This document shows positions 25,676-34,098 of a stretch of 64,000 bases of DNA, piece by piece (position 1 is the stretch's first letter; each line of letters begins with the position of its first letter). The DNA lies in assembly GCF_014648695.1 (NCBI RefSeq), contig NZ_BMRP01000036.1:1-64000 (forward strand), read 5' to 3'. The position numbers and the translations under genes are program-made. The DNA is from Streptomyces albospinus (GTDB lineage Bacteria; Actinomycetota; Actinomycetes; Streptomycetales; Streptomycetaceae). Under the pieces are notes generated by a model, which saw only the letters and a list, made by a program, of their open reading frames with translations, was not told where the DNA came from and ran no database searches.

Positions 25676-26985
25676 GCCCGGCCTCCCGGACCGCCCTCGG
25701 GCCCGCCCGCGCCGTCCAGCCCCTCCTGGGCGAGCAGGGTGCGGTGGGCGCGCTGGAGCTGGAGTTCGTGCTGGTGCTCCATGGCGTCCAGGCGGTCCGC
25801 CTCCAGCAGTTCGTGGACGTTGTTCATCAGCGTCTCCATGTCGACCACACCGATGTACTCGCCGCGCCGACCGGTGACCGCGACCCGGCCCGCGTTGTCG
25901 GTCAGCACCGCCTCCAGCGCGTCCCGCAGCGTCGCGTCCCGGGTGACCGTGTCGGCGACCAGGGTCCCGGCCCGCGCCAGCGACTGCTTGGCCCGCGAGA
26001 GGTCGCCGCGGCGCAGCCACTTGTACGGGCGGCGGTGCCGGTCCAGCAGCAGCACTTCGTTGGTGGCGCCGTCGCGCAGCAGATCGAAGATCGACTGGAG
26101 CGGGTCGTCGATCCGGGCGGTGGGGAAGTCGACGACGCCCACGTCCCGGACGCGGGTCAGGTTCAGCCGCTTGAGCGCCGCCCCGGCGCCCACGAACCCG
26201 GAGACGAAGTCGTCGGCCGGGTTGGTGAGGATGGCTTCGGGGGTGTCGAACTGGGCGATGTGCGAGCGCTCGCGGAGCACCGCGATCCGGTCGCCGAGCT
26301 TGATCGCCTCGTCGAAGTCGTGGGTGACGAAGACGATGGTCTTGTGCAGCTCGTGCTGGAGCCGGATCAGCTCGTCCTGGAGGTGGTCGCGGGTGATCGG
26401 GTCGACCGCGCCGAACGGCTCGTCCATCAGCAGCACCGGCGGGTCGGCGGCCAGCGCGCGGGCGACCCCGACGCGCTGCTGCTGCCCGCCGGAGAGCTGC
26501 CGCGGGTAGCGCCCGTGGAACTCTCCCGGGTCCAGGCCGACCAGGTCGAGCATCTCCTCGACCCGGCTCCTGGTCCGCGCCGCGGACCAGCCGATCATCT
26601 TCGGCACGAGGGCGATGTTCTGCGCGACCGTCATGTGCGGGAACAGGCCGGACGCCTGGATCGCGTAGCCGACCTTGCGGCGCAGCTTGACCGGGTCGAT
26701 GTCGGTGACGTCCTCGTCGCCGATCCTGATCCGCCCGGAGGTCGGCTCGATCAGCCGGTTGATCATCTTCAGCGTGGTGGACTTCCCGCAGCCGGACGGC
26801 CCGACGAAGATCACCGTCTCGCCGGCCCTGATCTCCATGCTGACGTTGTCGACGGCCGGTCCCGCGGTGCCCGGATAGACCTTCGTCAGGTTCTCCAGCC
26901 GGATGCCGGCGCCCGCGGCGGCCGGTTTCGCCGCCGCCGGTGCGGTGGTCTCCGCGGTGCTGCCGTTCCCGTACGTCTCAGGCAC
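25672..26985 (-). CDS. Glycine betaine/choline-type ABC transporter ATPase with CBS domains
   Basis: 437 residues from GTG 26985. Walker A is GPSGCGKSTTLKMINRL, signature QLSGGQQQRVGVARALAADP, Walker B VLLMDEPFGAVDP, and the switch His is in FVTHDFDEAIKLGD. The C-terminal ~150 residues are a CBS pair (TLVADTVTRDATLRDALEAV, RVAVTGRRGEYIGVVDMETL), which in OpuA-type transporters senses ionic strength. That supports an osmoregulatory role. It overlaps the downstream permease by 4 bp and the upstream permease by 8 bp. Confidence 0.94.
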   Translation of the reverse strand: MPETYGNGSTAETTAPAAAKPAAAGAGIRLENLTKVYPGTAGPAVDNVSMEIRAGETVIFVGPSGCGKSTTLKMINRLIEPTSGRIRIGDEDVTDIDPVKLRRKVGYAIQASGLFPHMTVAQNIALVPKMIGWSAARTRSRVEEMLDLVGLDPGEFHGRYPRQLSGGQQQRVGVARALAADPPVLLMDEPFGAVDPITRDHLQDELIRLQHELHKTIVFVTHDFDEAIKLGDRIAVLRERSHIAQFDTPEAILTNPADDFVSGFVGAGAALKRLNLTRVRDVGVVDFPTARIDDPLQSIFDLLRDGATNEVLLLDRHRRPYKWLRRGDLSRAKQSLARAGTLVADTVTRDATLRDALEAVLTDNAGRVAVTGRRGEYIGVVDMETLMNNVHELLEADRLDAMEHQHELQLQRAHRTLLAQEGLDGAGGPEGGPGGRA

Positions 26986-27625
26986 GGATCCCCCTGGGGA
27001 TGGTCAGGCGTCCGATCAGGACGTACGCGGCGTCGAAGAGGAGGGCGAGGACGGCGATCCCGAGCGTTCCGGAGAGCACCTGGTTGAGCGAGTTGGCGCT
27101 GCCCAGCGAGGCGATGCCGCGGAAGATCTCGTTGCCGAGGCCGGGGCCGGAGGCGAACGCGGCGATGGCCGCGATGCCCATCAGCATCTGGGTGGAGACC
27201 CGGATGCCGGTGAGGATCGGCGGCCAGGCCAGCGGGAGTTCGACGCGGAAGAGCCGGGCGGCGCGCGACATCCCGATGCCCTTGGCCGCGTCGACCAGCG
27301 CCGGATCGACCCCGCGCAGCCCCACGATGGCGTTCCGGACGACCGGCAGCAGCCCGTACAGGGTCAGCGCGATGACGGTGGGCGCGACGCCGAGGCCGAC
27401 GATCGGGATCAGCAGACCGATCAGGGCCAGGGACGGGATGGTCAGGATGGTGGCGGTGGCGGTGGTGGCGAGCGCGCCGGCCCATTCGGTGCGGTAGGTG
27501 GCGACACCGACGGCGACACCCAGCACGGTCGCGATCACCATGCACTGGAAGACCGCGCTGGCGTGCTGATACGTGTCCGTCAGCAGCTGGGTGTGCCGGC
27601 TGCCGACGTACTCCCAGAAGCTCAC
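26978..27625 (-). CDS. Glycine betaine/choline-type ABC transporter permease
   Basis: 215 residues, five to six membrane helices. EAA motif in VDPALVDAAKGIGMSRAARLFRVELPLAWPPILTG. It is the first gene of the operon, starting GTG 27625. It differs from the second permease mainly in lacking the long N-terminal tail. Two permease genes with one ATPase and one binder is the OpuB/OpuC arrangement. Confidence 0.92.
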   Translation of the reverse strand: MSFWEYVGSRHTQLLTDTYQHASAVFQCMVIATVLGVAVGVATYRTEWAGALATTATATILTIPSLALIGLLIPIVGLGVAPTVIALTLYGLLPVVRNAIVGLRGVDPALVDAAKGIGMSRAARLFRVELPLAWPPILTGIRVSTQMLMGIAAIAAFASGPGLGNEIFRGIASLGSANSLNQVLSGTLGIAVLALLFDAAYVLIGRLTIPRGIRA

Positions 27626-27692
27626 CCGTCGCCTCCTCGGTCGCTCGCCCGGTCCGGCCCGCCCTCCGGGCCCGGTCGCCGCCCGCCGCCGG

Positions 27693-28160
27693 TCAGTCCC
27701 CCGCCGCCTGCTTCACCAGCGGGATGATCCGCAGCGGAACGGGATTTTCCATCACAATCGCCGTCGAAGCCCGCACGATGCCATCAAAGCCCACAACCCG
27801 GTCGATCACCCGTTGCAGATCGGCGTTCGAGCGCGCGACGAGCCTGCACAACATGTCCCCGTGTCCCGTGGTTGTATGCAGCTCCAGTACTTCCGGCACG
27901 GTCGCCAAGTGGGCCCGGATGGCGCTGCCCTGGCCCTGCTTGATCTCCAGCGTCGCGAACGCGGTCACCGGATAGCCCAGCGCCGCCGGATCCACGTCCG
28001 GCCCGAAGCCCCTGATCACTCCGTTCGACTGAAGGCGGTCCAGCCGCGCCTGCACCGTCCCGCGGGCCACCCCGAGCCGCCGCGACGCCTCCAGGACGCC
28101 GATCCGCGGCTCCCGCGCGAGCAGCTCCAGCAGGGCCCCGTCCAAATGATCGATCGCCAT
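27693..28160 (-). CDS. Lrp/AsnC-family regulator, divergent from hpd
   Basis: 155 residues. The helix-turn-helix spans ~1-60 (LLELLAREPRIGVLEASRRL, GVARGTVQARLDRLQSNGVI), then the RAM ligand domain (TAFATLEIKQGQ, HTTTGHGDMLCRLVARSNADLQ). It is divergent from 4-hydroxyphenylpyruvate dioxygenase, with which such regulators are linked in streptomycetes, so it probably senses tyrosine or a breakdown product and controls hpd. ATG 28160. Two TGTACAG sites lie just upstream. Confidence 0.9.
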   Translation of the reverse strand: MAIDHLDGALLELLAREPRIGVLEASRRLGVARGTVQARLDRLQSNGVIRGFGPDVDPAALGYPVTAFATLEIKQGQGSAIRAHLATVPEVLELHTTTGHGDMLCRLVARSNADLQRVIDRVVGFDGIVRASTAIVMENPVPLRIIPLVKQAAGD

Positions 28161-28190
28161 GCCCGCAGCCTCCGATTTCGATGGTCATGA

Positions 28191-28263
28191 TGTACAGAAC
28201 GCCCGGTGCTACCGCCAGTCCGCTGTACAGATTGCCCAGCCAATACACAAACTATTGCGCACC
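28191..28263. promoter_or_regulatory. Candidate Lrp operator sites between the regulator and hpd
   Basis: TGTACAG occurs at 28191-28197 and again at 28224-28230, 33 bp apart (about three helical turns). ATTG-CCCAGC-CAAT (28231-28244) and a further ATTGCGCA follow. Helically phased repeats suit an Lrp octamer. Symmetry and position only; unproven. Confidence 0.4.
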
Positions 28264-28289
28264 TTGCGGATCGGCGGGACTCTGCGGCC

Positions 28290-29447
28290 ATGGCAGACAC
28301 CACGATGCACACCCAGCCCACCATCCCCGGCACGGCCCGGCAGGCGGACCCCTTCCCGGTCAAGGGGATGGACGCGGTCGTCTTCGCCGTCGGCAACGCC
28401 AAGCAGGCCGCGCACTACTACTCGACCGCCTTCGGCATGAAGCGCGTCGCCTACCACGGACCGGAGAACGGCAGCCGCGAGACGGCCAGTTACGTGCTCG
28501 AATCCGGCGGTGCCCGGTTCGTGTTCACCTCCGTCGTCAAGCCCACCACCGACTGGGGCCGGTTCCTCGCCGACCATGTGGCGGCGCACGGCGACGGCGT
28601 CGTCGACCTCGCCATCGAGGTGCCGGACGCCCGCGCCGCGTACGCCTACGCCGTCGAGCACGGCGCGACGGGCCTTACGGAGCCGTACGAGACCACGGAC
28701 GAGCACGGCACCGTCGTCCGGGCCGCCATCGCCACCTACGGCCAGACCCGGCACACCCTTGTCGAGCGCTCCGGCTACGACGGCCCGTACCTGCCGGGCT
28801 ACGTGGCGGCCGACCGGATCGTCGCCGCTCCTGCCAAGCGTTTCTTCCAGGCGATCGACCACTGCGTCGGCAATGTCGAGCTCGGCCGGATGAACGAGTG
28901 GGTCGCCTTTTACAACAAGGTCATGGGCTTCACCAATATGAAGGAGTTCGTCGGCGACGACATCGCCACCGAGTACTCCGCCCTGATGTCCAAGGTCGTC
29001 GCGGACGGCACCAAGAAGGTCAAGTTCCCGATCAACGAGCCCGCGATCGCCAAGAAGAAGTCGCAGATCGACGAGTACCTGGAGTTCTACGGCGGCCCCG
29101 GCGTCCAGCACATCGCGCTGGCCACCAACGACATCGTCGCGACGGTCCGTCAGATGCGGGCGGCGGGCGTGGAGTTCCTCGACGTCCCCGACTCGTACTA
29201 CGACACCCTCGGCGAGTGGGTCGGCGACACCCGCGTCCCCCTCGACGAGCTGCGCGAGCTGAAGATCCTCGCCGACCGCGACGAGGACGGCTACCTGCTC
29301 CAGATCTTCACCAAGCCGGTCCAGGACCGCCCGACCGTCTTCTTCGAGATGATCGAGCGGCACGGCTCCCTCGGCTTCGGCAAGGGCAACTTCAAGGCGC
29401 TCTTCGAGGCCATCGAGCGCGAGCAGGACCGCCGCGGCAACCTCTGA
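28290..29447 (+). CDS. hpd: 4-hydroxyphenylpyruvate dioxygenase
   Basis: 385 residues. It converts 4-hydroxyphenylpyruvate to homogentisate in tyrosine catabolism. Two VOC domains are present. The Fe(II) ligands are in FFQAIDHCVGNVE (His, about 190), GPGVQHIALATNDI (His, about 273) and PTVFFEMIERHG (Glu, about 351), all intact. The C-terminal GFGKGNFKALFEAIEREQ is the usual gating helix. ATG 28290 gives the MADTT N-terminus typical of Streptomyces. It is monocistronic: a 16-bp hairpin ends it before the oxidase gene. Confidence 0.97.
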   Translation: MADTTMHTQPTIPGTARQADPFPVKGMDAVVFAVGNAKQAAHYYSTAFGMKRVAYHGPENGSRETASYVLESGGARFVFTSVVKPTTDWGRFLADHVAAHGDGVVDLAIEVPDARAAYAYAVEHGATGLTEPYETTDEHGTVVRAAIATYGQTRHTLVERSGYDGPYLPGYVAADRIVAAPAKRFFQAIDHCVGNVELGRMNEWVAFYNKVMGFTNMKEFVGDDIATEYSALMSKVVADGTKKVKFPINEPAIAKKKSQIDEYLEFYGGPGVQHIALATNDIVATVRQMRAAGVEFLDVPDSYYDTLGEWVGDTRVPLDELRELKILADRDEDGYLLQIFTKPVQDRPTVFFEMIERHGSLGFGKGNFKALFEAIEREQDRRGNL

Positions 29448-29526
29448 TCAGGCTCCGGCCGGCGCCGTCCGGCCCGCCCGTCGCCCGACCTCCACCCCCA
29501 GAGGACAGCGCTGCGCGCCGGCACCT

Positions 29527-29566
29527 CCCGTGGGCCGTACACGATCTTCCGTGTACGGCCCACGGG
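29527..29566 (+). terminator. Perfect hairpin between hpd and the FAD oxidase gene
   Basis: 16-bp arms CCCGTGGGCCGTACAC (29527-29542) and its exact complement (29551-29566), 8-nt loop. It lies 80 bp after the hpd stop and 16 bp before the next ATG, so it could also influence translation of that gene. Confidence 0.8.
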
Positions 29567-29581
29567 TGCGAAGGTGAAGCC

Positions 29582-30946
29582 ATGGACCTCATCGAACGAC
29601 TGCGCGCCGGTCTCCCCGACGGAGCCCTGCTCACCGACCCCGACGTCACCGGCTCCTACGCCCGGGACACGGCCAATTTCTGCGCGGCCGGCACCCCCGC
29701 CGCCGTCGTCCTGCCGCGCACCGTCGAACAGGTCCAGCACGTGATGCGCACCGCGACCGCGCTGCGCGTACCGGTCGTCCCGCAGGGCGCCCGCACCGGT
29801 GTCTCCGGCGCCGCCAACGCCGTCGACGGCTGCATCGTCCTCTCCCTCGTCAAAATGGACCGCATCCTGGAGATCAACCCCGTCGACCGGATCGCGGTCG
29901 TCGAGCCCGGCGTGATCAACGCCGTCCTCTCCCGCGCCGTGGCCGAGCAGGGCCTGTACTACCCGCCGGACCCCTCCAGCTGGGAGATGTGCACCATCGG
30001 CGGCAACATCGGCACCGCGGCGGGCGGCCTGTGCTGCGTGAAGTACGGGGTCACCGCCGAGTACGTCCTCGGCCTGGAGGTCGTCCTCGCCGACGGCCGG
30101 CTGATCACCACCGGCCGCCGCACCGCCAAGGGCGTCGCCGGCTACGACCTCACCCGCCTCTTCGTCGGCTCCGAGGGCAGCCTCGGCGTCGTCGTCCGCG
30201 CCACCCTGGCCCTGCGGCCCACCCCGCCCCAACAGCTCGCCATGGTCGCCGAGTTCGCCTCCGTGTCCGCCGCCGGCGAGGCGGTCTGCGCCATCATGGC
30301 GGGCGGCCACACCCCCTCCCTCCTGGAGCTGATGGACCGCACCAGCATCCGCGCGGTCAACGCCATGGCGCAGATGGGGCTGCCGGAGACCACCGAGGTG
30401 CTGCTGCTGGCCGCCTTCGACACCCCGGACCCGGCCGCCGACCTCGCCGCCGTCGGCGCCCTGTGCGAGGCGGCCGGCGCCACCCAGATCATCCCCGCCG
30501 AGGGCGCCGCCGAGTCCGAACTCCTCCTCCAGGCACGGCGGCTGGCCTTCCCCGCCCTGGAGCGGATCAGGCCCGCCATGCTCATCGACGACGTCTGCGT
30601 GCCGCGCTCCCAGCTCGCCGCGATGCTCGACGGCACCACCGCCATCGCCGAGAAGTACGACCTGACCATCGGCGTCTGCGCCCACGCCGGCGACGGCAAC
30701 ACCCACCCCCTGGTCTGCTTCGACCCCGCCGACCCCGACGAGGAACAGCGCGCCCGCGAGTCCTTCGACGAGATCATGGCCCTCGGCCTCCGCCTGGGCG
30801 GCACCATCACCGGCGAACACGGCGTGGGCGTCCTGAAGAAGGACTGGCTCGCCCGCGAACTGGGCCCGGACGGCATCGAGTTGCACCGCGGCATCAAGCA
30901 GGTCTTCGACCCGCTCGGCATCCTCAACCCGGGGAAGCTGTTCTAG
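29582..30946 (+). CDS. FAD-linked oxidase, glycolate/D-lactate dehydrogenase type (GlcD-like)
   Basis: 454 residues. The FAD_binding_4 domain spans ~30-210 (VPVVPQGARTGVSGAANAVD, TIGGNIGTAAGGLCCVKYGV, DLTRLFVGSEGSLGVV). The C-terminal FAD-oxidase cap has metal-site histidines in VCAHAGDGNTHPL and GTITGEHGVGVLKKDWL. It oxidises 2-hydroxy acids such as glycolate or D-lactate; which one is not clear. ATG 29582 with AAGGTGAAG just before. It follows hpd but after a strong terminator. Confidence 0.9.
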   Translation: MDLIERLRAGLPDGALLTDPDVTGSYARDTANFCAAGTPAAVVLPRTVEQVQHVMRTATALRVPVVPQGARTGVSGAANAVDGCIVLSLVKMDRILEINPVDRIAVVEPGVINAVLSRAVAEQGLYYPPDPSSWEMCTIGGNIGTAAGGLCCVKYGVTAEYVLGLEVVLADGRLITTGRRTAKGVAGYDLTRLFVGSEGSLGVVVRATLALRPTPPQQLAMVAEFASVSAAGEAVCAIMAGGHTPSLLELMDRTSIRAVNAMAQMGLPETTEVLLLAAFDTPDPAADLAAVGALCEAAGATQIIPAEGAAESELLLQARRLAFPALERIRPAMLIDDVCVPRSQLAAMLDGTTAIAEKYDLTIGVCAHAGDGNTHPLVCFDPADPDEEQRARESFDEIMALGLRLGGTITGEHGVGVLKKDWLARELGPDGIELHRGIKQVFDPLGILNPGKLF

Positions 30947-31116
30947 GTTCCAGGGGCTGTCCGACGGGTCAGGGGGACCGGCGGTCCCCTGCCCGAACCA
31001 CCGCGCGGGCAGGCCTCCCCGGCGGGATGCCGGTCCGCCGACGGACGAAGGATGCCGTTGGTCACCCTCGGCGGCTCTCCCGTCCGTCCGGCACCGCCCG
31101 GGGTCACAATGCCCCC

Positions 31117-31608
31117 ATGACCGATGACCAGTCCCGAATTCCCGCCCGTCCGCTGCTGCGTCGCCCCCGGGACGGTGAGCTCATAGACGTCGCCGGCGTC
31201 GCGCACTTCTTCCGGTTGACCGGCGAGCACACGGGCGGGCACTTCGCCGTCGAGGAGTTCAGTCTCGCCCCTGGAGTGATGGGTGCCAGGCCGCACGTGC
31301 ACGAGGGGCACGACGAGTACTTCTACGTCCTGGAGGGCGAGTTGACGCTCCACACCGGGGACGGCGAGGTAACGGCCGGCCCCGGGGATCTGCTCGCCGC
31401 GACCCGTGGCACCCCGCACGGCTTCCGCAATGCGGGCTCGGTCCTCGCACGCGCCCTGTGCCTCTACACTCCCGCCGGCTACGAGAACTACTTCCGTGAC
31501 GTCCACGCCGCGGTGAGCGCCGGGGCCGAAGCGACCGATGAGCTGCTGGCCGAATTCCGCAGCCGCTACCGGACCAGTTCCTACCAGGTTCCCCCGGACA
31601 AGCCGTAG
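31117..31608 (+). CDS. Cupin-domain protein
   Basis: 163 residues. One cupin barrel: motif 1 HVHEGHDEYFYVLEGELTLH carries the metal ligands His-His-Glu, and motif 2 contains GTPHGFRNAG with the fourth His. The N-terminus has a short lead with arginines. It is likely a metal-dependent dioxygenase or isomerase of a small molecule, or a quercetinase-like protein; the substrate is unknown. ATG 31117. It is monocistronic, convergent with module B small genes. Confidence 0.82.
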   Translation: MTDDQSRIPARPLLRRPRDGELIDVAGVAHFFRLTGEHTGGHFAVEEFSLAPGVMGARPHVHEGHDEYFYVLEGELTLHTGDGEVTAGPGDLLAATRGTPHGFRNAGSVLARALCLYTPAGYENYFRDVHAAVSAGAEATDELLAEFRSRYRTSSYQVPPDKP

Positions 31609-31754
31609 ACCGACGGGGGCGGTTGGCCGCTGTGGCGCCCCTCACCGCCCGGAGGCGGCACCCCGCATACGAGGGCGGACGGGGCGGGACGGTGTCGGCA
31701 CGCTGCTGCCGTGCCGCCGTCGCGCTGCGTCCCGTCGGGGGGCGCCACACCGGC

Positions 31755-32132
31755 TCACCGAGTGGCCGCTGAGCCGGGGTTCGGGATGGCGCGCTGCATG
31801 TCGCTGCGGTCCGCGTCTTCGTCGCCGTCGATCCCGCCGTCGGCTACGGGCAGACGCGCGCCGCGGCTCTCCGCGACCCGGTGCACGGTGTCGAGTGATT
31901 CGGTCAACTCGACGGCCAGCAGGTGCAGTTCACCGGATGTCCAGGCCCGCCCGTGAAGAACCTTCCGCGCCTCCGCGACGAGCACGGCGGCCGAGCCGAG
32001 CTGCTCCGTCTCCACTCGGTCGGCGAGCCGGGAGACGTACCCGGTCCCGTCACCCGGGAGGAGGAAGCACGGCTTGCCCTCCGGACTCGCCCACGGCAGC
32101 AGCCGCGGGGTGCTGTTGGTGTGGCCCGTCAT
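31755..32132 (-). CDS. Small conserved protein, WhiJ/AbaA-type module B
   Basis: 125 residues. The N-terminal half reads SPEGKPCFLLPGDGTGYVSR and LADRVETEQLGSAAVLVAEA, a sequence style I associate with small streptomycete proteins that accompany XRE/DUF397 pairs. The C-terminal half is Asp/Glu-rich and probably disordered. Its ATG (32132) overlaps the stop of the upstream gene by four bases. Function unknown. Confidence 0.65.
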   Translation of the reverse strand: MTGHTNSTPRLLPWASPEGKPCFLLPGDGTGYVSRLADRVETEQLGSAAVLVAEARKVLHGRAWTSGELHLLAVELTESLDTVHRVAESRGARLPVADGGIDGDEDADRSDMQRAIPNPGSAATR

Positions 32133-32452
32133 GCGGCGCGCACCTCCGTTCCGTGGATGTGGCGGCGTTCGATGTCGACACCGTGCACGGCCAGCCACAG
32201 GGCGCGGCGCCGCCCGCGCCGCAACCGCCGCTCCCGGCGCTCCTTTTCGGTGAGGACGTACGGGCGGAGGAAGGGGCTCTCCGTGCTCCGCAGGAGCACC
32301 GGCGGGCGGAGGGGTGCGCGGGGCGGTGCGGGCGCCGTAGGGGCGCCCTCGCGGCGCGCGGTGATGGGCGGCGAACCGGGGGCCCGATGCCGACCGGCGG
32401 CCGGAAGTAACAGCCGCAGCAGCGGCAGGAAGAGGATCGCGATACGGTGCAT
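32129..32452 (-). CDS. Small basic protein with hydrophobic N-terminus, module B
   Basis: 107 residues. The N-terminus MHRIAILFLPLLRLLLPAAG is a single hydrophobic segment or signal. A proline-rich middle and a very basic end follow (EKERRERRLRRGRRRALWLA). It starts at ATG 32452 behind AAGGAGTTGACAACGTC, a leader nearly the same as that of the module A operon. It is coupled to the next gene. No domain is known. Confidence 0.6.
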   Translation of the reverse strand: MHRIAILFLPLLRLLLPAAGRHRAPGSPPITARREGAPTAPAPPRAPLRPPVLLRSTESPFLRPYVLTEKERRERRLRRGRRRALWLAVHGVDIERRHIHGTEVRAA

Positions 32453-32643
32453 GACGTTGTCAACTCCTTGGTAGTTGATGGCCACGCCCCCGGACCGGTC
32501 GCTCGGTCGCGGGGGTCTTGTGTGAACGGCGGATGGCCCCGCCCTGGGCCCATTACGTTGGGTAGGTACAGCGTTGCTCTGCGGAGTGCCGGGGGGGCAA
32601 TGCCCGACGCGTGCCACTCATCGACTGTCACAAAGGGGGAGGC

Positions 32644-33588
32644 GTGAGCCGACGCAACGCCACAGGGGGAACAGCAGCCACCAATGCCGCCGTGTTCGGG
32701 GAGGTGCTGAAGCACTTCCGGGAGGCGGCGGGCCTCACCCAGGAAGAACTGGCGAGGAAGATTCCGTGCGACCGGTCGCATGTGGCCCGTGTCGAGGCGG
32801 GCACGCGCGTACCGCAGGACGCGTTTGCCGAGACGTGCGACGAACTCCTCTCCACGGGAGGGGTTTTACTGAGGTTGTGGGGGCGGATCGATTGGTATCC
32901 AGAGGTGGAGCACCCAGACTGGTTCCAGCGTCGCGCCGATATGGATGCTGTGGCCGTAGCTGTGCGTGCCTATCAAACGCAGGTAATCCCGGGGCTGTTG
33001 CAGACTGAGGACTACGCGTGGGCACTGTTCTCCGACATCGCGAGCAGCGAGGATGCGGAGGAACGCGTCAGAGCACGGATGAGCCGACAGCAACGCTTCC
33101 GCGCCGCCGACGGTCCTCTGTACATCGCGGTGTTGGACGAGAGCTGTCTGCGCAACGTGGTAGGGGGTCCAGCCGTGATGCGTGAGCAGTGCGTGCACCT
33201 GCTGGCTGTAGGGCAGCGCCCCAACGTCCGGATCCAGGTCGCTCCGGCCGCCCGCGCCGGACTCGTCCGACCCAAGACTTCCATGTCGCTGATCACGCTG
33301 CCCGATGGCGGTGAGTGGGTCTATTCGGAATCGCTGAACAGTGGCCATTTCAACGACGATCCAGCCGTCTACGCGCGCCACAGCCGTGCCTATGATGTGC
33401 TCAGGGCGGACGCTCTGTCAGCCCGCGAGTCCGCCGCTGTGATCAGTAAGGCGATGGAGGGGTACGAGCAGCATGGACAAGTACCAGCTGAGCGCGGCGA
33501 CCTGGATCAAGAGCAGCTACAGCGACCGCGACGGCGGCGACTGCATCGAGGTGGCCCGCGGTATCCCCGGCGCCGTCCCCGTCCGTGA
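32644..33588 (+). CDS. XRE-type regulator, WhiJ-like, running into the DUF397 gene
   Basis: 314 residues from GTG 32644 (GGGGGAGG upstream). The helix-turn-helix spans ~17-70 (VLKHFREAAGLTQEELARKI, PCDRSHVARVEAGTRVP) and the C-terminal DUF5753/Scr1 domain has VIPGLLQTEDYAWALF and RLLAVGQ/AYDVLRADALSARESA. Homologues end around GYE at the start of the DUF397 gene, with a short overlap. Here no stop occurs and the frame continues 116 bp into the DUF397 gene, adding about 38 low-complexity residues (RPRRRRLHRGGPRYPRRRP). A small indel or lost stop is likely. Domain-wise it is intact. Confidence 0.82.
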   Translation: MSRRNATGGTAATNAAVFGEVLKHFREAAGLTQEELARKIPCDRSHVARVEAGTRVPQDAFAETCDELLSTGGVLLRLWGRIDWYPEVEHPDWFQRRADMDAVAVAVRAYQTQVIPGLLQTEDYAWALFSDIASSEDAEERVRARMSRQQRFRAADGPLYIAVLDESCLRNVVGGPAVMREQCVHLLAVGQRPNVRIQVAPAARAGLVRPKTSMSLITLPDGGEWVYSESLNSGHFNDDPAVYARHSRAYDVLRADALSARESAAVISKAMEGYEQHGQVPAERGDLDQEQLQRPRRRRLHRGGPRYPRRRPRP

Positions 33589-33682
33589 CAGCAAGGTCCC
33601 GCACGGACCGGCGTTGGTGTTCCCGGCGGGGGAGTGGGCCGCGTTCGTCGCCGCCGTGAAGAGTGGGGAATTGACCGCCTGA
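33473..33682 (+). CDS. DUF397 small protein, module B
   Basis: 69 residues. TWIKSSYSDRDGGDCIEVAR, then VPVRDSKVPHGPALVFPAGE and WAAFVAAVKSGEL: the complete DUF397 pattern, closely similar to the module A copy. It lies inside the 3' end of the XRE gene in another frame. Probably the partner of that regulator. Confidence 0.9.
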   Translation: MDKYQLSAATWIKSSYSDRDGGDCIEVARGIPGAVPVRDSKVPHGPALVFPAGEWAAFVAAVKSGELTA

Positions 33683-33721
33683 CGTCGGTGCATGGCCACT
33701 GGGGGCCATAAGATTCCCGGC

Positions 33722-34012
33722 ATGGACACGCTCACTCCCATCGCCATCTTGGTTCTTGCCGCAGCCGTGCTCGGCTCCACCGTCACCCCCAGTCGTAACA
33801 AGCCGCTGGAACGGCGCCTCGCGCGGCTGGAGGAGAAGGTGGACCTCCTGATGGCCCACGTCGGTGTGGAGCAGCCTCAGGACCCCCGCATGGCCCAGCT
33901 CGACGAGCTGCTGGCGGAGGGCAAGCAGATTCAGGCGATCAAGGTGTACCGGGAGATCACCGGCGCCGGGCTCGCCGAGGCGAAGGAAGCGGTCGACCGC
34001 CGGATGCGCTGA
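33722..34012 (+). CDS. Membrane-anchored protein with ribosomal L7/L12 C-terminal-like domain
   Basis: 96 residues. One N-terminal membrane segment (LTPIAILVLAAAVLGSTV), a short coiled linker (KPLERRLARLEEKVDLLMAH), then a C-terminal stretch AIKVYREITGAGLAEAKEAVD that copies the L7/L12 factor-binding fold. Such small proteins are common in Actinobacteria and their role is unknown. TAAGAT at 33708-33713 would make the ATG at 33722 almost leaderless. An in-frame ATG at 33692 is the alternative start. Confidence 0.72.
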   Translation: MDTLTPIAILVLAAAVLGSTVTPSRNKPLERRLARLEEKVDLLMAHVGVEQPQDPRMAQLDELLAEGKQIQAIKVYREITGAGLAEAKEAVDRRMR

Positions 34013-34098
34013 GCGCGCCGTGGGCAGAGGATGGCGGGACAGGGCTTCGGGGCAGCGCGCCCCGGCCCACCTCATGCCCAGCAGGGGAGCGAGCGCCG

